Shown here: positions 55,945 through 64,000 of the stretch, one piece after another
Position numbering within the stretch: the first letter of the stretch is position 1
Layout: every line of letters starts with the position of its first letter
Assembly (NCBI RefSeq): GCF_008831285.2
Contig: NC_045143.1
Location: 6,645,503-6,709,502, forward strand
Source of the DNA: Nymphaea colorata
Taxonomy: Eukaryota > Streptophyta > Magnoliopsida > Nymphaeales > Nymphaeaceae
DNA length: 64,000 nt
Direction: 5' to 3'
Program-made: the position numbers and the translations under genes
Notes under the pieces: model-generated
What the model was told of the DNA's origin: nothing
The model's input: the letters and a program-made list of their open reading frames with translations, nothing else
The model's database searches: none

Positions 55945-57544
55945 GAATGACCATATTGCAGAGCATTGATTAAAGGCAGAGACATTGTTGCTGATGAAGG
56001 TTACTGCAGCGTAAGCAAAAACGAATTATACAGCAGTTACCAAATAATGTTTTCAAAATAAGAGATGTTATAGTCATCAAATCAAGAAAGATAAATCTCT
56101 AGTCTAACAACTTCTATTGTTAAGGAGCAATCTTTGAAAATCGTTGCAGAAATTCCTTATAAGTATGGACTTGCTTTATGGATTTGAAGGAGGATGGACT
56201 TCCGTGGGTAACGAAATAATGTTAATCTCTTTGAGTTCTTTTCTATTGTTATTTTATGTTTTTCGTCAGATAACTCCTGTCTAAGTTGAATTGGGAACGC
56301 CTGTGGAGAAGGTGGACACTGCCTGAGGGTAACGTTGAGCAAGTGGTATTGCAATTGCATCTGCCAAGGATCACAAACGGACTGTTGCCATCAAGACTGG
56401 TTTAGCAACTAAGGCTCCAATAAACAAATCACACCAAAATATTTGTAAAGAACAAAAGGAATAAAATACTGATAACGCTTCATGTGGATTATTACAGACG
56501 ATGAAGTGAAGATAATCAATGTGGTTTAGGGGCCAAGCCAGAAAAGCTCTAACCCTGGTCATCTTTTTCCCCACTAGATATTGATGCGAAATTAGACGCC
56601 ATGTGGTTCCAAATCTTCTAATTGGTGCCTACTAAAAATAGAGATGTACAATGAGTCGCCAGCCAACTGGTATCGGCTTTGAACTCGTCCATGTAAGCGT
56701 AACTCTAACTTAACTTGTTTATCAGCTTGAGTTAAAACTCGCGTTATATACGAGTCAAGTTTGAGTTACATGAGATGACTCAGGTAGTGTCTTCCAAGTT
56801 TGTTAATCTTTAAGGCGATGTTCATAATTTTTATTCATTTTAGCATCTTTTTTATGATTTTTATTTTCATTAAAAAAAAAACATGTGAATGAAATGATAA
56901 AGTATAAATGGGTCGAACTCAACTCGGCTTGCTGAAATATGTGCCCCGAGATAAGTTCAAGCTGGCTGAACTGGAACTCGGCTCATTCGTTGTACATTCC
57001 TAACCAAAAACATATTCAGCCCCACCACTAGCATAGATCCTGTCAACGTGTCCATGTGTCCATCAAGAAAGCCTACTCCTGCCGGATCACCACCACCGGT
57101 CGATGAGTCCAACCGGAACATTTGCAAAGTAATAACTGGCCCGAAAATGGATGATTATCTCTCCGTCAGGAAGGCGGTGTCACTCCCAACACCATCCGGC
57201 GGGATTGTCGCCGATGGCAAGGGAAGAGCTGCGAAGGCTGCCCTTAACAAAAGGGTAGGTGCCGAGGCTCCCCATTAGTTCATTACAAGGTCTTTCTTTC
57301 TTTCAACGGGGTGGAAACATATTTTAGAAAATATTTTTTCGAAAATTCATCCAAGGGGCAAAAAACTTTTTCTTTGTTTGATGGATTGGAAAACTTGATG
57401 GATTGGAAAACTTTTAAGAATTTGAATTTTTTTTCTTCCCGAATACTGCATTTTCAGCCCATCAAATGGGCCCTCATAGAGAGAGGGGAAGAAAGAGAGA
57501 CCTGGGCCGTGCGGTTTACGTATGCCTGAAGTCAGCATTCGAGA

Positions 57545-57546
<2 letters not shown>

Positions 57547-57606
<60 letters not shown>
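57547..57606. repeat. (CT)n-(TA)n microsatellite
   Basis: A CT run from 57547 to about 57582 passes directly into a TA run to about 57606. Confidence 0.92.
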
Positions 57607-57951
57607 ACATTCTTAGGTTGTTTTTTTTTATGATAGATTTTTCTTGGGTACTTTTGGCAAAGCTTATTGCTAAAATATCAGTAAATTTTAAAAAATAAAA
57701 ATACTTCAACACATTAGCTAAAATTCCAATAAACGCAAACTAACAAAAAGAGATTAAGTGCTAGACAAAATGATAAGAATAATATTTTAATGATGATAAC
57801 AATTTAATTTAAGCTTAAATGTAAATTCATGATAACATCAATCTTTGAAAATAAAAAAAAGGAAAAAAGGCGTGACAAAATTATTTTTCAAGAACGTAAC
57901 CTTTTCATGCTTTTTTATTTGTCACATTTTTAGCATTACAATCACTATATT

Positions 57952-57954
<3 letters not shown>

Positions 57955-58041
<87 letters not shown>
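57955..58041. repeat. (TA)n microsatellite, about 43 units
   Basis: An uninterrupted TA run of about 87 bp. Such tracts can extrude cruciforms and are breakage-prone; the true length may be misassembled. Confidence 0.95.
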
Positions 58042-58043
<2 letters not shown>

Positions 58044-58601
58044 TAGACCATGTAGGTAAGAGATAAGAATGAGACCCCTTAAATATGTATTAAAAAATGT
58101 TCTAAACAAAATGTAAATCTTCTAATATGTTTATAAACAATAATTTTACATAAATTATATTTTAGTTAAAACTATTTTGTAAAAAAAATTATCTCTTGTA
58201 CTATCAAAATTTTGATGTCATATTCTTGACAATTAAAAAACATTATTAAAGTAAAAAATTAGCAACTTAATATATGTTTCTTATAAATTGCTTTATAAGG
58301 TTAAATTGCAGAAAAACACATTAACGATTAATTTTAATGAGTTTGGTTCTTGTCATTTACTCAAGTGGTATGATATTTACCAACTACCTATCTGAATCAT
58401 TATGGTAGTCCAATCTATTGCGATGGATGGTTGAGAGAAAAAAAAAGAGAAAAAAATGAAAAAAAAAAAGAGAAAAAAATGATGTATATTTTTGTTTACA
58501 GCTTCAGTTTTTTCTCATTGTTTTTCTCTTTGATTGTTTATCACCGTAGATCTAACAACCCTCATGAGAAAAGTGATTTTGGATATGTACATATATATAT
58601 T

Positions 58602-58765
58602 AGTCCCCCCATGTGGTATTAGATTTGAATCTTCGGGCTTTAGAGTTTCAAGTCTACCACCACATTGTATATATATTTATATATTTTATATATATAATAG
58701 TCCCCCCTTGTGGCATTACATTTGAATCTTCCGGCTTTAAAGTTTCAAGTCTACCACCACATGGG
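58602..58765. repeat. Two-copy tandem repeat, 97-bp spacing
   Basis: Units starting 'tagtcccccc' (58601) and 'tagtcccccc' (58698) share 'gtggyattaratttgaatctt' and 'agtttcaagtctaccaccacat', separated by TA-rich spacer. Confidence 0.88.
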
Positions 58766-59499
58766 GAGACTGTATATATCAAGTGACAGGCTTTAGATTT
58801 AATGAAGGAAGGCAACCATTTGATGCAGGTAATTAAAAATGTATCGACATTATTGGCTTTAATTATAGAGGCCAGTAGCTAATGAACATGAAAACAATTT
58901 ATTGAAGTAGTCAGCCGTTCTGGTCAAACCAAACTTAAGCTGGCGGTAGCTGGATCTAATCAATGGAAAGTCATTTTTTATTAACAGCTGCATAACTCAA
59001 TTGTAATTTTAACAGTATAGAAAGGTTGGTTTCTATTCTAACGATGGGAAAAGCCAAGGTGTCGCCTTTGTTGGAATTTTTTATTCTCTTTCACACTGCA
59101 CCAGTTATTTTCCAGCATTGACGCTAACTTCCCTTAAAGTATTGGAGATTACTTTTTACGTCCCGGCAGCCAAGAATTAGGACGTGCAATTCTCTAAGGC
59201 AGAAAGCTGGAAAATTAACTAAAAACATGCTAAATTTCGTCTTTGAAACTGGATCTCACCGCCTCCATCTCCACTATCAACCACAGCTTAATCACTTCCG
59301 AAAATCTTCTTATTTCCCCTTGCCACCTTAGAAATTAGCCTCATGAAGAATTATAACTTGTAATGCAAGCTTGAAAGCGTCTTAAAATATCGAAGATTAC
59401 TTTGCACGCCCCGGTCAAGAGACGTCCAATTCTCTAAAGCGAAAAGCTGGAAAACTAGCTACAGGCAAGCAAAATTTCAGCCTTGGGGCAGTATCTCAC

Positions 59500-59674
59500 C
59501 ATATTGGCCGTCAACCACGGACATGAAAAGAGCCACAACGATCACTAACGAGAAGAGGTTCCGCCTGAAATGGATGACCATTGCCCAGTTGCCTCCGCTC
59601 CTTCTTCCTTCATAGTTCCTTCGTGTCTTCTTGAGATTGCAAGCATCGTGATCAGGAGGGGAAAGAGCAGCCAT
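59500..59674 (-). CDS. Locus C first exon: signal peptide
   Basis: ATG at 59672-59674 (MAALSPPDHDACNLKK) with the internal signal MVIHFRRNLFSLVIVVALFM and end SVVDGQYG; donor GTGAGATA at 59499. It is the longest of the four first exons, with a few extra codons (KKTRRNY) before EGRRSGGNW. Frame and splice site are intact although the downstream kinase is broken. Confidence 0.68.
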
Positions 59675-60060
59675 GATTCGTAAGATGAGAAAAATGTCGG
59701 TCGTTTATACTCTTCACACCGAAGCCAAATAAGCAGTGGGGCTTCGTCTCGCGCGGGCTCTCGAAAGTATACTGCTCCCCATCGAGATGGCCTACATCTA
59801 CATTATTAACGGATGAAAGGGCACATCAGCAGCTGCCCCACGCAATTGACTTTGACCTGTCCCTTTCCACTTGACTTGGTCGCTTGAACGTAATGGTCTA
59901 GCTGTTCGTCAGCCACTTGCAACATCTTCACATGTTCTTCTGCTAGAAGCGCAAGCTTCCAGGTTCGCCACTCAAAAATGTCGGTCACTTGGTCATGTCA
60001 TCAGAGTTCACCAGCCAAATCTGAGCACCGCAAGTGGGTTGAATCGAAATAAGCAAGACT
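59675..60060 (-). promoter_or_regulatory. Upstream region of locus C
   Basis: It aligns with 32330-32560 upstream of locus A (TATA-like 'gtttatact' at about 59705; 'cttgacttggtcgcttgaacg' core at 59870). Similarity fades at about 60050, the right edge of the duplicated cluster. Confidence 0.5.
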
Positions 60061-60129
60061 AGAAAAAATAATTGTAATGTGGTTAGATTTAAGGAAGAAT
60101 TATTCAAAATTCAAACAGACTTGTAAAAA

Positions 60130-61110
60130 GTCCCTCCAAAAGATCTTGCATAAATTGTGGAATTAAGTAAACCTCACACCATCGAAGTCTTGAGTGTGAG
60201 AGATCATGGATGTAGGATTCGGATCTGAAGCATGCTAAAATTCTTTTTTCCTGTCTTGCTTATTTCATTTCATGGTATTAGAGCACCATCTGCTAGGAAT
60301 TTTTTTCCTGGTCTATGTTCTCCACAGCATATGCAGCTTCTTCTTAGTTAATGTTGCAAATTTTATCTCCATCAAACTTTCTCATAAGAATTATCTGCCT
60401 TAGAAAACTCAAATGTTTGGGCTCATTAAGACCGACGGCATGATGAGGTTTATTGACGAACAAGTTTGTCAGATGATGGATCACTAGATCACTATTTGAA
60501 GAAGAAATGGGTCTTGTCGTTGGACTCCAAACCCCTGCCAATGTTTCAAACGGTCTTTTAAAGGTCTTTGCTAGAAAATCAGAAGACTGAGAATTTCTTT
60601 TAAACATAAACTTGCAGATATATCAAAGTAAGACAAAGCTATCATCGAATATAGAACTTGATTCAAATAATATGTGATGAATTGGCAGCAATTGAAAAAC
60701 CTTTATTGGATCGAAACAAGGCATTTTGGCTCATAAATGGCATGGGATCAGGGTGGGTCATTGATGTTGTCTCATTGATTGAAAGACACGACAACATGAA
60801 GAACCTTCATGGCCCTCAACTTAATCTTAATGCAGCCTTTGTGAGTTAGCAGGTTCAATATTTTTCCAACTCTTACAACTACAATAATAGAGCAAGTGAC
60901 AAGTACAATTTGGAAGAATTTATAAAAAATTTTTGAAGTAGCATGGGCAGCAAATTTAATAGCCCTATGTGTCCCTTCTATTTAAAAGAGCATTGCATTA
61001 AACATATCTCAAGGCACATTGTATTTGATTAGAATTGCTTTCCTTTCCATCAAGGTTCGACTAGTACAACACCAAATTACATTTTTGCTCGTGAGCTTGT
61101 CTCATTTCTG
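60130..61110 (+). pseudogene. Decayed Ty1/copia remnant: LTR end, primer site and gag
   Basis: A TGGTATTAGAGCAC sequence at 60274-60287, one base off the usual tRNA-iMet primer site, follows an LTR-like 'gcttatttcatttca'. A frame at 60658-60849 reads IQIICDELAAIEKPLLDRNK then AFWLINGMGSGWV, which fits copia gag proteins of the ELAAI...K..WLL.GLG type, and a degenerate zinc-knuckle-like stretch follows near 60970. Stops are frequent and no pol domain follows, so it is an old truncated insertion. Confidence 0.6.
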
Positions 61111-61179
61111 CTACCCATTATAGACCCACATGATCTTGCCCGCCTACATCATGGCGAACCACAACCTCATCCTATTGAT

Positions 61180-61800
61180 TCTAGACAGATCCAAGGCATA
61201 TCCAAAACAAGCCAGATTAAATTCTAGACCCACATGATCTTGCCCAGATCGAAACAATGTATGGATCAGTATTGTCAGAAAGAATTCATTGCCATGTTGT
61301 ATGCCTAGATCCCATTTTAGATTCATATCCAGATCTAAATTCTGGGTCCAGATCCAAACCATATCCAAAACAAGCATTTAAATCCAAACCAAATCCAAAA
61401 TATGCTTTCATATACTAAACAGATCCAAGACATAACTTTATACCAAATCCCAATTCTAGACCCATTTGATCTAAATCCAAGCCCTGGATCCATTTTAGAT
61501 ACACGCGCCAAAGTATTGATTCATATCCCTATCTGGTTCCAAATTCTCAATCCAGATCATGATCGAACCATGGTATTCATATCCAAATCTATGATTCTAT
61601 ATCCATTCTAAATACTTAATCTAGATCCAGGTCTAGATCTGAGCGTTTGTATCCATTTCTAAATCAAAATCCATATTCAAGATTTAAATTTATTGGTTGT
61701 ATCCATTTTCAACTTAAAATTATAAATTCATCCTTCTCTGGTATTTGGATCTGGTTGCAGATCTAAATTCAGTATCCAGACCCTGCACAGGCCCAAGGAT
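61180..61800. repeat. Irregular 'GATCCA/ATCCAAA' minisatellite-like region
   Basis: The words 'agatccaaa', 'catatccaaa' and 'ccagatctaaat' recur many times with irregular spacing. 'gacccacatgatcttgccc' also occurs at about 61122 and 61229. The repeat unit is not fixed. ORFs with Leu/Asp/Gly-rich strings on the minus strand come from this composition. Confidence 0.7.
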
Positions 61801-62013
61801 GAGCCTTGATTTTTTCAATATATCCAAGATTTTTCCAAAATACCCTTATCCCCCAAATCTCCTTTATTTTTTTAAAAAAATACTATTTTTTTTGTCAAAA
61901 AATTTCAAAATGTCTTTTTTTTTTTTCTCCACTGGCCCATAGAAGATGTGGCAAGCAGACCTAGCCATGTCACGCAGTACCCGACCCACACTAGCACTAG
62001 CCAGCCGTGTCTA

Positions 62014-62305
62014 TAAGCGTGGACAACAAGCCCGGGTACCCGTACCTGGCCCAATCTGGCCCTGGGCCCAGGCCCAAAATGGCTGACCCAATAATAAATC
62101 AGGTCAGCAGATGGTGCCGGATTGGTTTTTTAAAATTTTTTGTTATTTTTATTTAATAATAATATATATCTAATGACTATAAATATATTTTACACTCAAA
62201 AATTTTATTTTATATTTAAAAAAATATGTGTTTTATGTTAATCGGGTCAGGCCCAGGCTAGGTTTCGGGCGTCGTATTCTAGTCGGGCTGGGCTGGCTCG
62301 GTCTG
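62014..62305. mobile_element. GC-rich hAT-type MITE candidate
   Basis: The flanking 8-bp direct repeat CGTGTCTA (62006-62013, 62306-62313) surrounds 292 bp whose ends are GC-rich 'cccgggtacccgtacctggcccaatctggccc' on the left and 'gtcgggctgggctggctcgg' on the right, around an AT-rich centre. This layout is common in plant hAT miniature elements with GGGCC subterminal repeats. The terminal inverted repeat itself is weak, so an eroded copy is likely. Confidence 0.55.
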
Positions 62306-62469
62306 CGTGTCTAGCCATATACTGCCCTAGTTGTTGGCCGGCCTGACCAGAATTGGTCAAAACAGTGGTACGGCTTGCCGGTATAGGTTTTGTAGGCTGA
62401 AGGGGCAGCCTACCTTTGGTGCTGTCAAACCCAAGGACAATCTTATTTTTGGACAGATTTTACTTTATT

Positions 62470-64000
62470 AATGTAATTAAGTTAATTTTATGTCAATAAT
62501 GACTAGATAATTGCATTTAATGAAAAAAAAAGAATGCCCTTAGGCTTCATTCCTTTATAAGTATTTCTCATTTCTCACGTCAAACACATCAATCTAGCAA
62601 TTCCTTGAGCCCTCTCTCCCCTTCTAGTCTTCTTACTCCCTTCTTTCAACTTTTATTTTCCTCCTCCTGTTTCTTAGCTTGGGTCTCTTCATTTTCAAAT
62701 TGAAGCCTTCAATCTCTACCATGGAAGAGCTCGTTGAGGATTTAAAGAGTTCATCCCTAGTCCATTGAGGGGGCTATCAAGGGATCCCTTTTGTTCAAAA
62801 GAGCTGAGGAATAATCATCCATTTCTTTCCCTTCTAATCTTTCCATTTTTTGAGGGATTAAAATTACATTAAAAAATCATTTTTTTTTTACCTTCTTTAC
62901 CTTTTCTTTCCCTTACATCCAAACATGGTTATTAGTTCTCCGTTCCTATCTCTTCATATTAATTAGTCATTCAAATACAGGAAATGACTTCCTTTCCATT
63001 CCTTTCCCTCCTTTCCCAGGTTGTTCCGTAAGGTATGAAGACCTCTCCTTTTTTAAGTTTTTTTTTTCTTTCTATTTTACGACAAGCCAATGAAGGTTTA
63101 CAGATCCATCCGAAGCTAAAGATCTTCCCTAAAGTTCTACAAGCATGACCGATAAAAAATATAACTTCCTAATTTCTTTTTATCTATCCTTTTAACGTGG
63201 CTTTATTTTTTTTAATTTTTTCTACCTCTTAATCTCTCTTTTCATTTTTATTTATCTCTTCATTTCTCTCTTTCACAACATTTTCGTCTTTTTCTTAATC
63301 TTATTTTAAATTTTATCTCCTTATTTTGAAAGCCTTTTTCTCTTTTTGGATCTCTCTCTCTCTATATCACTTGTTAATTTCTCTCCATCTGTTAAATCTT
63401 TCTTGCTCTTTGGTTAATTTCTCCCTTTTTAATTTCTCTTTTCTTTATCTTTCTCTCTACCTCTCTTTTGTATCCCTTCCTCTCTTTTCTTTCCTCTTAT
63501 TTCTCTCTTTCTCTCTGTTTCCTTTTTCTCTACTGTTCTCTCTTTATAAAATTGCCTTTCTCACATTTTTAATCTCTGCCTCTCGCATTTTTTATCTTGT
63601 TCTTTTCCTTTTCTTAATTTTGTTTTCTCTCTCATTTTAATGTCTCTCCCTCTATTTCTTTCTCTCTCTTTTCTCATCCTTATTTCTTCTCTCTCTCTCT
63701 CTTGATGTTTTTCTCACGCTTTTATAGTTTTTTCACTTTCTATTTTTTTCCTTTTTTGTCTTTATTTTTCACCCTTTAATTCTCTCTATCTATTTCTTTC
63801 TTTTTCGTTTTTTTCTTTTTCCCTATTTTTCTCTATGTTTTTCTTTCTATATGTCTTTCTTTCTACTTTGATGGCCTGTGGATATGCATTACAATGGCAA
63901 CGATTTGGTGTGAGATACCTTTCATATTTCCATTATTTTGGAAACTAGGACATGCTCAACCTAAGAAAACACCTAAACAAGCTTAATGACATGTTAAGTT
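62470..64000 (+). repeat. R1 dispersed repeat, copy d (cut by window end)
   Basis: It starts with similarity to about 17605 ('atgtaattaagttaattttatgtcaataa'), then TTCATTCCTTTATAA at about 62548, the 'ccttgagccctctct' line shared with 1-70, the pyrimidine tract (63180-63860) and 'gcattacaatggcaacgatttggtgtgaga' at 63885. It lacks the Copia-1 insertion. No coding sequence. Confidence 0.7.

Larger units (their letters stand above)
55945..59499. other. Locus C first intron with repeats
   Basis: The conserved block recurs at about 57040-57135. 57290-57475 holds a block ending 'cccatcaaatgggccc' that looks like a miniature-element end. Microsatellites and a tandem duplication are listed separately. 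58060-59400 is AT-rich; 59150-59470 shows doubled text ('aattaggacgt...aattctctaa', 'gccagcaag'-like) related to 32050-32110 and 42290-42350. No further exon recognised. Confidence 0.45.

Noticed and set aside
55634-55973. Plus-strand Gly-rich ORF with GGG/TYSSG repeats
   Set aside because: It is the antisense shadow of the proline-rich repeats; the minus-strand frame matches the exon of loci A and B and the plus frame does not.
61144-61377. Leu/Asp/Trp-rich minus-strand ORF
   Set aside because: It derives from the irregular GATCCA-type repeat and lacks any domain.

Overview
The window is nuclear DNA from a seed plant, most likely an angiosperm. The signs are Ty1/copia retrotransposons with initiator-tRNA-Met primer sites, short GT-AG introns, a plant receptor-like kinase, a pentatricopeptide fragment, AT-rich introns and long (CT)n/(TA)n tracts. 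No tRNA, rRNA, operon or CRISPR array was seen. The species cannot be fixed from sequence alone.

Layout. 1-8812 is a copy of an unclassified dispersed repeat (here called R1), split at 318-5612 by a full-length, mutationally decayed minus-strand Ty1/copia element (Copia-1; 5-bp target duplication TGTAG). 8813-11256 is mostly unassigned and holds a possible gene 5' end near 9591. 11257-15964 is a very young plus-strand Ty1/copia element (Copia-2) with 165-bp LTRs that look identical and the target duplication GTTAT, but with part of its reverse transcriptase deleted. 17590-22160 is a second R1 copy, carrying a 1.4-kb hAT-like element at 20457-21841.

22800-60060 is a segmentally duplicated receptor-like kinase cluster, all on the minus strand. 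Locus A (23541-32306) has a signal-peptide exon, a proline-rich exon, a juxtamembrane exon, a transmembrane exon and five kinase exons whose phases join without a stop. Locus B (37676-42531) has the signal-peptide, proline-rich, ectodomain and transmembrane exons but no kinase. Locus B' (42720-45931) has a decayed kinase and its own signal-peptide exon. Locus C (47947-59674) has all parts, but its kinase is broken and interrupted by an R1 copy. The intracellular juxtamembrane exon also exists as extra copies that stop just before the ATP-binding loop.

Between A and B, 34.4-36.6 kb is an island of fragments from unrelated genes: AP-1 complex mu adaptin (with its introns), a PPR protein and unknown ORFs. 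Small mobile elements punctuate the cluster: hAT-like elements at 33059 and 45986, a perfect 68-bp-arm hairpin at 47739 and a GC-rich element near 62014. A decayed copia gag fragment lies at 60270-61110. The window ends in a fourth R1 copy (62470-64000).

If locus A is expressed, its product would be a plasma-membrane receptor kinase with a short proline-rich ectodomain instead of the malectin-like/LRR ectodomain usual for its kinase type. The kinase-less and truncated-tail copies could give decoy or competing receptors; that is inference.
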